From contig DAIDAO010000045.1 in NCBI GenBank assembly GCA_027310575.1, positions 1 through 64,000 on the forward strand: DNA of 64,000 nt, written 5' to 3'. The position numbers and the translations under genes were made by a program. Below, piece by piece: positions 37,681 through 46,146 of the stretch. Within the stretch, counting starts at the first letter, position 1. Every line of letters starts with the position of its first letter. The notes beneath the pieces are model-generated. The model saw only the letters and a list, made by a program, of their open reading frames with translations. It was not told the origin of the DNA and searched no databases. Origin of the DNA: a bacterium. GTDB taxonomy: Archaea > Thermoproteota > Nitrososphaeria > Nitrososphaerales > Gagatemarchaeaceae.

Positions 37681-38199
37681 ATGAACGTGACCGAAGCCGT
37701 GAAGACGAAACTCGACTCGAGGGAGTTCTCAGACAGACCCGTCGGACCTGAGATCAAGCGGGCGGTCCTCGAGGCTGCCAGGCTGACCCAGAGCGGGGTC
37801 AACTCTCAGCACTGGCGGTTCGTCCTGGTCCAGAACCCGAAGAGCCTCGCGACGCTTGCGGCAGACAGCACATCGGGGTCGTGGGTCGCCGGTGCCAACT
37901 TCGCGGTCGTAGTCTGCACCGACCCGAGCAAGGGATTCCACGTGCTGGACGCAGGTCGGGTCGTCCAGGACATGGAGCTTACTGCCTGGGACCACGGCGT
38001 CACTTCGAGGATCTACACGGGCATCAAGCAGCCGGAGATGAAGAGGGACTTCGGGATACCTGAGAGCCTGAACGCGACGGTCGTGGTCGGATTCGGATAT
38101 CCCAAGCGCAAGATCCTCGGCAGGAAGGATCGGAAGCCTCTCTCAGAGGTCGCGTTCTTGGAGAGGTTCGGGAATCCGCTCGGCGGCCTCTCCGGCTAG
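37681..38199 (+). CDS. Nitroreductase family protein
   Basis: REFSDRPVGPEIKRAVLEAARLTQSGVNSQHWRFVLV. Confidence 0.88.
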   Translation: MNVTEAVKTKLDSREFSDRPVGPEIKRAVLEAARLTQSGVNSQHWRFVLVQNPKSLATLAADSTSGSWVAGANFAVVVCTDPSKGFHVLDAGRVVQDMELTAWDHGVTSRIYTGIKQPEMKRDFGIPESLNATVVVGFGYPKRKILGRKDRKPLSEVAFLERFGNPLGGLSG

Positions 38200-38243
38200 C
38201 CTCGACGACAGGAATATACACCGCTGGCTGTGGCGACCGATCC

Positions 38244-38795
38244 ATGATCGTATCTACACTCGAACTCGGCGCCCCGGCGCCGGACTTCGACCTCCCCGGG
38301 GTGGACGGCAAGAGACACACTCTCTCCTCCTTCGCCGGGAAGCCGGTCCTTGTGGTGATTTTCTCCTGCAACCACTGTCCCTACGTGAAAGCCTACGAGG
38401 ACAGGATGGTGTCCATCCAGAGGGACTACGCGAACAGAGGCGTCCAGCTCGTAGCCATCAACTCGAACGACGACAAGGCCTATCCCGAGGACAGCTTCCC
38501 CGAGATGGTCAAGCGCTCGAAGGAGAAGGGCTTCAACTTCCCCTACCTCAGAGACGAAGCGCAGAAGGTGGTCGAGGCCTACGGCGGAGTCTGCACCCCT
38601 CACGTGTTCGCATTCGACGGCGCCCGGAGGCTCCGCTACAGGGGGAGGATCGACGACTCCAAAGAAGCTTCCAAGGTCAGCACCCACGACCTCAGGAACG
38701 CCCTCGACGACCTGACAGCCGGACGGGAGGTCAGGGTCCCAGACACAAGGCCCTTCGGCTGCAGCATCAAGTGGTACTCCATGAAGCCCGCGTGA
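38244..38795 (+). CDS. Thioredoxin-like redoxin/AhpC-TSA family protein
   Basis: LGAPAPDFDLPGVDGK, VVIFSCNHCPYVKAYEDRM. Confidence 0.92.
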   Translation: MIVSTLELGAPAPDFDLPGVDGKRHTLSSFAGKPVLVVIFSCNHCPYVKAYEDRMVSIQRDYANRGVQLVAINSNDDKAYPEDSFPEMVKRSKEKGFNFPYLRDEAQKVVEAYGGVCTPHVFAFDGARRLRYRGRIDDSKEASKVSTHDLRNALDDLTAGREVRVPDTRPFGCSIKWYSMKPA

Positions 38796-38832
38796 GGCCG
38801 GAGCAGGATTGGTCGTCGGTCGTTTCCAGGTG

Positions 38833-39273
38833 ATGACCCTGTTGCAGGCAGCCAGGGCCTACGTGCTCGGCCTGCCGCTGGAATCCGCGTATTCATGGGG
38901 CCTGAACAGGGCGATCTTCATCGCCGCGGCGAAGAGGGGTTTCAAGGGCGGGCCCGCGGGCGGCGGGCAGGGCGCCGGGGCGAAGAGTTCGAAGGGGAAG
39001 GGCACCTACTTCCTCGGAGACGACATGGCGTTCAAGACCGAGAGGGACGGGGTCCTCCTCTTCACCATAGGCGGCAAGGTGCAGACCAAGGAAGAGTTCG
39101 ACAAGCGGGTCAGGTCGAGGTTCGGGGAGAACTACTCCGCAGCCTGGAAGGAGGCGCTGGCGTACGTCAAGGGTTTCGACAGGGACATCCTGCTCTCGGC
39201 TGACGAGTTCTTCCGAACGGTCTACAGGCCGGTGCGGGACGAGCTGGCTGAGAAGTGGTCGTCTGCACGCTAG
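38833..39273 (+). CDS. Hypothetical protein
   Basis: 147-aa ORF, no recognised domain. Confidence 0.6.
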   Translation: MTLLQAARAYVLGLPLESAYSWGLNRAIFIAAAKRGFKGGPAGGGQGAGAKSSKGKGTYFLGDDMAFKTERDGVLLFTIGGKVQTKEEFDKRVRSRFGENYSAAWKEALAYVKGFDRDILLSADEFFRTVYRPVRDELAEKWSSAR

Positions 39274-40118
39274 GCGTACTTCTGCTGCCTGAGCCAGGAG
39301 TGGATCGCGAGCGAGGCGACCGCCTCCATCGTCGTGTTCCTCTCCTCCGCCGCCCTCCGCAGACCGTCCGCCACCCGCGGGTCGAGGAGGATCTCCAGCT
39401 TCACTGCGTGGAGGTATGAGACCTCCTTCCTGATGTCCTCCACAGGTCTCTGCGGGGCCATGACAAAGTGGCTCACGACGTTCTCCGCCTCCGGAGTGGG
39501 AAGCGGGGCTATCGTTTCTGCCAGCTCCCTGAGCTGGGTGGCCCTCTCCCGCTTGGGGAGCTCCTGCACTGTCGGGGCCTCCTCCGCCCTGTGGAGGAAG
39601 GTCGCATGCTTCACCGGCAGGACCCCCTCCTTCCTCTCCTTGGGTAGTGGCGCCTGCTTGACGGTTATGTCCGCCTTGGCTTCCCTCCTTATGCTGCGGA
39701 CCGCCTCAACAGCGCTGATCCTGTCGTCTACGTAGCGCCTCGACTTGCCGAGAGCCTTCGCCACCTGATCAGACGAGCCGTACGCCCGGGGGTTGGCCTT
39801 CCTCAGGGCGACGATTGCGTCGTATTCCTCCTCCGGCTCTATGTCCCTTCGCTGTATGTTCTCTACAAGCGAAACGATGATCGCTTCCTCATCGGTCATC
39901 GGCCTGACGATTGCCGGTATCTTCTTGAGCCCAGCGATCTTCGCAGCCTCGAACCTCCGCGACCCGACGACCAGTTCGTACCTCCCCCCGATCGGCCTCG
40001 CGAGGACCGGCTCCAGTACCCCCTTCTCTCTGACCGAGTCGACCAGGTCCCCGACGTCCCCCGGGCTCTTCCGCACGTTGGTCTTCCCAACGAACAGCTT
40101 CGACACCTCGACCGCCAT
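39270..40118 (-). CDS. ParB/RepB/Spo0J-like nuclease-domain protein
   Basis: VGDLVDSVREKGVLEPVLARPIGGRYELVVGSRRFEAAKIAGLKKIPAIV...SLVENIQRRDIEPEEEYDAI and HTH; start ATG 40118 or 40172. Confidence 0.9.
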   Translation of the reverse strand: MAVEVSKLFVGKTNVRKSPGDVGDLVDSVREKGVLEPVLARPIGGRYELVVGSRRFEAAKIAGLKKIPAIVRPMTDEEAIIVSLVENIQRRDIEPEEEYDAIVALRKANPRAYGSSDQVAKALGKSRRYVDDRISAVEAVRSIRREAKADITVKQAPLPKERKEGVLPVKHATFLHRAEEAPTVQELPKRERATQLRELAETIAPLPTPEAENVVSHFVMAPQRPVEDIRKEVSYLHAVKLEILLDPRVADGLRRAAEERNTTMEAVASLAIHSWLRQQKYA

Positions 40119-40221
40119 GATGGCGCCTGTCTGCTCCTTCCAGCTCTGCTGCGACGTAGAGAACTTGGCCAAAATCCGCTGAGATCATCTCTGCAGGGTT
40201 TCTTAAAACTATCCGGGACGC

Positions 40222-41550
40222 TCAGTCGAACTTGATCTTCGACCTGTACGCGTCCAGGTCGAGGAAGCCGTGGCCGCTTATGTTGGCCAAGATGCACTTC
40301 TCCTCCCCGGCCGCTTCGGCCTTCCTCGCTTCATCTATGGCTGCCCTCACGGCGTGGGCCGACTCCCCGGCGATCAGCCACCCCTCGGTCTCAAGGAACA
40401 GCTTGGCGGCTTCGAATACCACGACTTCGTCGCTCGGATACGCCACGGCCCTCACGAGCCCCTTGCTCCTGAGAGCGCTGATTATCGGCGCAGCGGCGTG
40501 GTAGCGGAGCCCGTCCGACTTGATCGGCGTCATGGACGTCTCGTGTCCCAGGGTGTACATCATCATGAGCGGGGTGTGCCCGGCGGTGTCCCCGAAGTCG
40601 TACCTGTACTCCCCCTTGACGAGGTTCGGCGCAGCCTCCGACTGCGCAGCCAGGAACTCGCACTTCCTCTTCTTCTGCAGGACCTCGCCCAGGAACGGCA
40701 GAGCGATCCCTCCGAAGTTCGAGCCCCCGCCCAGGCATCCTATCACCAGGTCCGGGGCGTCGTCCACCATCTCGAACTGCCTTATCGACTCCAGCCCGAT
40801 TATCGACTGATGGATCAGCACGTGGTTGAGCACCGAGCCCAGGCAGTACACCCTGTCCTTCCCGAGGTCCGTGTACTCGAGCCCCTCGGACACCGCGATC
40901 CCGAGAGAGCCGGGGTGCTTCCGGTCCGTCGACAGCAGCTTCCTCCCGAAGGCAGTCTGGTCGCTCGGCGACGCGTAGACCTTGGCCCCGTACATCTGCA
41001 TCAGGAGCTTCCTCTCCGTCTTCCAGTCGTACACTGCCCTGACCCAGAAGACCACGGTCTTCAGGCCCAGGAGCGAGGCGGCGTACGAGAGCGCGGTCCC
41101 CCACTGCCCGGCCCCGGTCTCTGTGACCAGGGTCGTCTTCCCCTCCTTGGCCGCGTAGTACGCCTGCGCGATGGCCGTGTTGACCTTGTGCGACCCGGTC
41201 GGGCTGAGGTCCTCGCGCTTGTAGTAGATCCTGACCTTCTTGAGGCCGAGCCTCTGCTCCAGCCTCCTCGCGCGGTAGAGGGGCCTCGGGCGCCCTGCGT
41301 GGATGTACAGCTCCCTGACCTCCTCTGGGATGTCGATCCAGCGCGACGCCGACGCCTCCTGCCTCAGGCACTCCCCCACGAGCCTCTTCTGCAGGGCCTG
41401 CATCCTCGACTCGCCGTCCCCCGGCTCCTTCGGCGGTGGGAGGCCGCCCGGTATGTCAGGGACTATGTTGTACCACTTCTTGGGCAGCTCGTCAGGGGTG
41501 AGGGCGATCTGGTCCGAGCGCAACGGCGCACCATGTACACCTCTGCACAT
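40222..41550 (-). CDS. trpB: Tryptophan synthase beta subunit-like (TrpB2 type)
   Basis: [51 protein letters not shown]; long N-terminal extension typical of TrpB2. Confidence 0.92.
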   Translation of the reverse strand: [442 protein letters not shown]

Positions 41551-41623
41551 TAACCCTCTGCCGGGTGATTCGGGACCTGCGCAGGATGAAACCTTATACT
41601 CGGGCGAAGCGCTTTGGGCTCTG

Positions 41624-42013
41624 ATGCTCACCCAGGAAGAGATGGAGAAGCTGAAGGCCAAGCTGGACAGGGAGTCGGTGGACGTCTGCTTCAACAAGGG
41701 GACCGAAGCGCCCTTCACGGGGAGGTACTGGGACAACCACGAGAAGGGGACCTACGAGTGCGTCGTCTGCCGGACCCCCCTCTTCAGCTCCGACACGAAG
41801 TTCGAGTCTGGGACCGGGTGGCCGAGCTTCTTCCAGCCTGTCTCGAAGGACGTCGTCAGAGAAGACACTGACAGGAGCCACGGCATGGTCCGGACCGAGG
41901 TGAGCTGTGGAAGCTGTGGCGTCCATCTTGGCCACAAGTTTGACGACGGCCCTCGCCCGACGGGGCTGCGCTACTGCATCAACTCCGCGGCGCTCGAGTT
42001 CAAGAAGGCGTAG
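41624..42013 (+). CDS. msrB: Peptide methionine-R-sulfoxide reductase
   Basis: GTEAPFTGRYWDNHEKGTYECVVCRTPLFSSDTKFESGTGWPSF, GLRYCINSAALEF. Confidence 0.96.
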   Translation: MLTQEEMEKLKAKLDRESVDVCFNKGTEAPFTGRYWDNHEKGTYECVVCRTPLFSSDTKFESGTGWPSFFQPVSKDVVREDTDRSHGMVRTEVSCGSCGVHLGHKFDDGPRPTGLRYCINSAALEFKKA

Positions 42014-42018
42014 TCCAC

Positions 42019-42618
42019 CTACAGCGCCTGCCAGTAGTCCCCGTATCTCCTGACCAGCCCGAAGGCGTCCACCTCGATCTCTGACCTGAACCCAGACGCG
42101 CTCCTGTAGACGTACAGGCGCTCCCCCTTCCTTTCGTAGCTCTGCCGCAGAGGCTCGACGGCCAGAGCCGGGAACCTCACCCAGGCCGCGGTCAATTCGA
42201 CCCTGGACCCGACTCCGGGCCTCGTCCTCCTGATGGGGAGCGTGTTGGTGGCAGGGCTCGCCCCAAGGTCGACGTCGGCGCACCCGCGCAGCCGCCCGTC
42301 CTCCCTCCCCTGCACGTACCATCTCGACTCCTTCACCTCGATCTGGAGAGAACGGCGTTCGCCCAGGATGACCTGTTCGACGTGCACGCCCTTCGTCGCC
42401 CATCCGGGGTCCGTCTCGACGAGGTAAGTGACAGCTGCAGGGCCTGCCCCGAACCGCCTCACCAGGCTCCCCTCCAGCAGCCAGCCGGACGCCGTCCGGG
42501 AGACTACGCAGCGCTCCACACCGGCGGGCTTCGAGCCCGCCCAGACCACTACGCGGGGGCCGCCAGGACGTCTCATTCTCGTCTCATGAGACCGGCTTCC
42601 CCCGTTGATAAAGTCCAA
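42019..42618 (-). CDS. Putative glycolipid-binding (DUF1089/PF06475-like) protein
   Basis: YLVETDPGWATKGVHVE, SPATNTLPIRR, AAWVRFPALAVEPLRQSYER. Confidence 0.8.
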   Translation of the reverse strand: MDFINGGSRSHETRMRRPGGPRVVVWAGSKPAGVERCVVSRTASGWLLEGSLVRRFGAGPAAVTYLVETDPGWATKGVHVEQVILGERRSLQIEVKESRWYVQGREDGRLRGCADVDLGASPATNTLPIRRTRPGVGSRVELTAAWVRFPALAVEPLRQSYERKGERLYVYRSASGFRSEIEVDAFGLVRRYGDYWQAL

Positions 42619-42668
42619 AGGCGGGGTCCAGCCTTCGCCGGGGCCTTCGGCTTCTCATCCGGCTGAAC

Positions 42669-42682
42669 TTTGGTTAACCAAA
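42669..42682. promoter_or_regulatory. 14-bp perfect palindrome TTTGGTTAACCAAA in divergent intergenic region
   Basis: Read directly; lies between start of 42618(-) and 42809(+). Confidence 0.5.
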
Positions 42683-42808
42683 AGGGAGCGCCAAATTGAC
42701 AGCCTATCCCTTAGGGGGCCCCGGCGGGGCAGGCTCACCGCTTTGTCATCATCAGGCCTCAGAGCCCCAACCCGCCCCGGGAACGCCCTGTCGAGAGGGC
42801 ATCATGGG

Positions 42809-43282
42809 GTGCTCAGGCCGAAGGGCCTCGTCACGCGCAAGGACGTGAAGCCTCTGTTCAGCATCGCCCAGGTCCCGCACAGGAAGCAGAGGTATGAGAC
42901 GGTCGGGGACTGGATCCCGGGGAAGCCTGCCCAGATCAGAGTGAGCAGGATGAAGGACCAGAGGTACGTGTTCCTCGTCGCCCTCCACGAGATGATAGAG
43001 TACGAGCTCTGCAGGATGCACGGCATCACGGACAGGGAGGTGGTCGCCTTCGACGTCAACTTCGAGGCCGAGAGGCGGATGAACCTCCACCCGCTGGACG
43101 CGGAGCCGGGGGACCACCCCAAGGCCCCGTACAGGAGCGAGCACGAATTCGCGACGATGATCGAGATGATGGTCGCGCAGAAGCTGGGGGTCAGCTGGTC
43201 TGACTACGAGAAGACCATACTTTCGCTCGGCCCCAGGCCGAAGAAGGTCCTGGTAGGGCCCCAGCTCAAGGAAAGAAGGTAA
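42809..43282 (+). CDS. Hypothetical protein with HExxE-type motif
   Basis: LVALHEMIEYELC; GTG start inside longer ORF frame. Confidence 0.65.
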   Translation: MLRPKGLVTRKDVKPLFSIAQVPHRKQRYETVGDWIPGKPAQIRVSRMKDQRYVFLVALHEMIEYELCRMHGITDREVVAFDVNFEAERRMNLHPLDAEPGDHPKAPYRSEHEFATMIEMMVAQKLGVSWSDYEKTILSLGPRPKKVLVGPQLKERR

Positions 43283-43303
43283 GGGCCCGGCCTGCTTCAC
43301 GGC

Positions 43304-43313
43304 CTTAAATAAC
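43304..43313 (+). promoter_or_regulatory. TATA/BRE-like promoter element CTTAAATAAC
   Basis: 34 nt (element start) upstream of ATG 43338; identical 10-mer at 30615-30624 upstream of ATG 30646. Confidence 0.55.
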
Positions 43314-43337
43314 AAGAGCGAGCCGTACCTGCCGCGA

Positions 43338-43748
43338 ATGTCAGCTTCTGAAGCCAAGTCCATGCCCATCAGGGGCGTTTCTGGTGCGATGTCATCCATG
43401 GAGAGGCTGATGCCTCCATACAACGACATCACCTTCTGGCTGGTCGCCAACGTCGTCCTGTTCCTGTACGTTGGAATCTTCGAGCTCGCCAACTCTTACG
43501 GGCCGGGCGCCTACTACTCGGCGGGGGCAGTGGTGCTCGCGGTCATCTACCTCCTCCTCTGGATGTTCCGCAGGAACAACAAGAAGATGGCAGACCAGTG
43601 GATCATGATCATCTCGGGCCTCGCGGTCCTTGGTGACCTTGCTGTCATGGGCTACCTGTTCCGTGGCAGCTTCTCGGGCGCCAGTGCCCTGCTCGACGTG
43701 GCTGGGCTGATGCTGTTCAGGACGACGTACAAAGAATATCGCGGCTAG
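43338..43748 (+). CDS. Membrane protein, hypothetical
   Basis: 136 aa, about 4 TM. Confidence 0.7.
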   Translation: MSASEAKSMPIRGVSGAMSSMERLMPPYNDITFWLVANVVLFLYVGIFELANSYGPGAYYSAGAVVLAVIYLLLWMFRRNNKKMADQWIMIISGLAVLGDLAVMGYLFRGSFSGASALLDVAGLMLFRTTYKEYRG

Positions 43749-43853
43749 ACGTGGCCCGGACACAGGACTCCACCGCCCGACCAGCGTGAGCCTTGGACGC
43801 CAGCAGAAGACAAGACGTGGGGTTTAAATCACTTCAAGATTTCTGGTGCACGA

Positions 43854-44279
43854 ATGGTCGGAGCCCCGGACGCGGCCGCGCTTATCGGCGAAGTCCCCTT
43901 CTTCGCAGGCCTCGATGCGAAGCGGAAGAAGGTCGTCGCTTCTCAGGGCAAGGAACTCTCGTACAACGCTGGGGATCCAATCGTGGAAGCCGGGTCCATG
44001 GGGGTTGGTTTCTACCTGATCCTGGACGGCAAGGTCGAGGTCAGAAAGGGAAAGAGCATCCTGGCCTCTCTCGGCAAAGGGCAGTTCTTCGGAGAGATGT
44101 CGCTCATCGACGAGGAGCCTAGGGCGGCAGATGTAGTGGCGGTGTCGCCGACGAAGTGCTGGGCGCTTTCGTCGTGGTCCTTCGGCGCCTTGGTCAAGTC
44201 GAACCCGGAGGTCGCCCTCACGATGCTCAAAGAACTGGTGAAGAGACTCCGGGCCGCACAGAGCTCCCCGACTTCCTGA
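43854..44279 (+). CDS. Stand-alone cyclic-nucleotide-binding domain (cNBD/Crp-like) protein
   Basis: GDPIVEAGSMGVGFYLILDGKVEV, phosphate-binding cassette FFGEMSLIDEEPRAADVVA; no HTH follows. Confidence 0.9.
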   Translation: MVGAPDAAALIGEVPFFAGLDAKRKKVVASQGKELSYNAGDPIVEAGSMGVGFYLILDGKVEVRKGKSILASLGKGQFFGEMSLIDEEPRAADVVAVSPTKCWALSSWSFGALVKSNPEVALTMLKELVKRLRAAQSSPTS

Positions 44280-44316
44280 CTCCGGAACCCCTGGTTGGCA
44301 TCGCGGCCCTGAGACA

Positions 44317-45105
44317 TTGAAAATAGGACTCAGCACCTGGTCCCTGCTGAGCCTCGACGTCTGCTCTGCTGTCAAGACCATAGGGGATGCGGGGTTCGAA
44401 TACGTGGAACTCTGGGGGGAAGTCCCCCACGCCTATCCGGGGTGGGTGGATAGGCACAAGCTAAGAGAGGCGCTCTCCTCGTACGACATGGTGGTCACGA
44501 TGCACGCGCCATTCACCGATCTCAACCCCGCCACCCCTTTCCAGCCCGTGAAGGGGGCGGTCGAAAAGACCCTGGAAGACTTCGTCAGGCTTGGGGAGTT
44601 CCTTGGGGCGAAGATGGTCACGGTCCACCCGGGGAGCGTCCACAGCGAGAGCCTCGTCCCCTCTTCGGCCGAGAACTCTGTCGCCTCTCTCCGTAAGATG
44701 GCCAGGGCGGCCGGGGGACGATTCTCCATCAACGTAGAGAACCAGGTGAAAGGCAAGTCGAAGTATCACTTCCCCCTTGCCAGCACTGTCGAATCGCTCG
44801 ACCTGATCCTCGCCGAGGTTGAGGCGCTCCGCTTCACCCTCGACACGGGCCATGCCCATGCAAACGGCCAGGACCCTCTCGCTCTGGCCGAGAGGCAATG
44901 GTCGAAGCTGGCTGAGGTCCACCTGAGCGACAACGCCGGCGCCTCCGACGACCATCTCATCCCAGGTGAGGGGACCTCCCGCACCAAGGGGCTCATGGAG
45001 AAGCTAGCAGGCACGGAAACCCTCCTGTGTCTCGAGCTGGACCCCCACAGGTACACCCCCGACCAGGTCCTTCAGGCTTCGGTTTCGTTCAAAAACAGTA
45101 TATAA
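44317..45105 (+). CDS. Sugar phosphate isomerase/epimerase (xylose isomerase-like TIM barrel)
   Basis: KIGLSTWSLLSLD, VHPGSVHSESL, RFTLDTGHAHANGQDPL; TTG start. Confidence 0.85.
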   Translation: MKIGLSTWSLLSLDVCSAVKTIGDAGFEYVELWGEVPHAYPGWVDRHKLREALSSYDMVVTMHAPFTDLNPATPFQPVKGAVEKTLEDFVRLGEFLGAKMVTVHPGSVHSESLVPSSAENSVASLRKMARAAGGRFSINVENQVKGKSKYHFPLASTVESLDLILAEVEALRFTLDTGHAHANGQDPLALAERQWSKLAEVHLSDNAGASDDHLIPGEGTSRTKGLMEKLAGTETLLCLELDPHRYTPDQVLQASVSFKNSI

Positions 45106-45140
45106 TATACGGAGGCATACGTAAGCCAGGGGGGTCGGGC

Positions 45141-45647
45141 TTGAAGACTTCTCTCGTAGCCGCAGTCCTCGTCGTCATCGTGGTAGCAGGGGCTGCAGCG
45201 GTCCTGTTTCTCTCCTCACCGACGGGAAGCCTCGTGGTAGGGGTGAAAGACGCTCCTTCGACGGGAGCCGTCACCCACATCTACCTGACGATGACAGATC
45301 TGACTTTGCAGGGGTCCGGGAATTCCAGCACCACGTACAAGGTGAACGCGACCACGTTCGACCTCCTCGGGCTTACCAACGTGACAAAGTGGCTGGGCAA
45401 GAGCAGCGTGCCTGTGGGCGACTACACCATGGTGAGGTTCACGGTAACGAGCGCCATAGCCACGGTCAGCGGTGCGAACGTGACCCTCAAGGTCCCCAGC
45501 GGAGAGATCAAGGTCCCGATCCACTTCACCATAGCCTCGGGCAAGACCACCACGGTGGTCCTTGACATAACCGCGGACATGACTGCCATCAGCGCAGCGA
45601 ACGAGCTCAGGCCTGTCGTCACGGGCCTGGTCACACCGCCAAGATGA
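45141..45647 (+). CDS. Secreted DUF4382 protein
   Basis: N-terminal TM then GSLVVGVKDAPSTGAVTHIYLTMTDLTLQ...FDLLGL; TTG start. Confidence 0.78.
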   Translation: MKTSLVAAVLVVIVVAGAAAVLFLSSPTGSLVVGVKDAPSTGAVTHIYLTMTDLTLQGSGNSSTTYKVNATTFDLLGLTNVTKWLGKSSVPVGDYTMVRFTVTSAIATVSGANVTLKVPSGEIKVPIHFTIASGKTTTVVLDITADMTAISAANELRPVVTGLVTPPR

Positions 45648-45651
45648 CGAC

Positions 45652-46143
45652 ATGGAGTCCGTCCCAGACGACCTGAAGGAGGTGCTCGCCCCGAACGAGC
45701 AGGTCCAGCTGTACATCAGGCAGAAGATCTACCATCCGAAGATCAACATAGATTCCGTGGTCATCACGAACGAGAGGATAATCCTCAGGCACCCGCACGC
45801 CATGCGGCTGAGGAAGGACTACACAGACTACAACTACCAGGACGTCTCGAACGTCGTCCTCGACAAGGGGATACTCCGCTCGACAGTCAGGTGCACTCTG
45901 AGGCTCGGCGGAGAGCCGCTCGCCCTGGGCGATCTGCCCAACTCCGAAGCGGAGAAGGCCTATGGTCTGATACGGGAGAACCTGGTCAGATACCAGTCCC
46001 CGTTCGCCGCTCCCCAGTCGGGCATACCCCCGTTCCGCCAGACGGCGGCTCCGTCGGCCTTCGCCCCAGGGACCTGCAGCAAGTGCGGCGCCCCTCTCGG
46101 GGCCGGGCAGAAGTACTGCGGCAGCTGCGGCGCCCCTGTCTAG
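45652..46143 (+). CDS. PH-like domain + C-terminal zinc ribbon protein
   Basis: INIDSVVITNERIILRHPHAM..., CSKCGAPLGAGQKYCGSCGAPV. Confidence 0.75.
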   Translation: MESVPDDLKEVLAPNEQVQLYIRQKIYHPKINIDSVVITNERIILRHPHAMRLRKDYTDYNYQDVSNVVLDKGILRSTVRCTLRLGGEPLALGDLPNSEAEKAYGLIRENLVRYQSPFAAPQSGIPPFRQTAAPSAFAPGTCSKCGAPLGAGQKYCGSCGAPV

Positions 46144-46146
46144 TCC

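Noticed and set aside
40270-41553. 427-aa plus-strand ORF antisense to trpB2
   Set aside because: Antisense artefact; TrpB2 motifs unambiguous on minus strand
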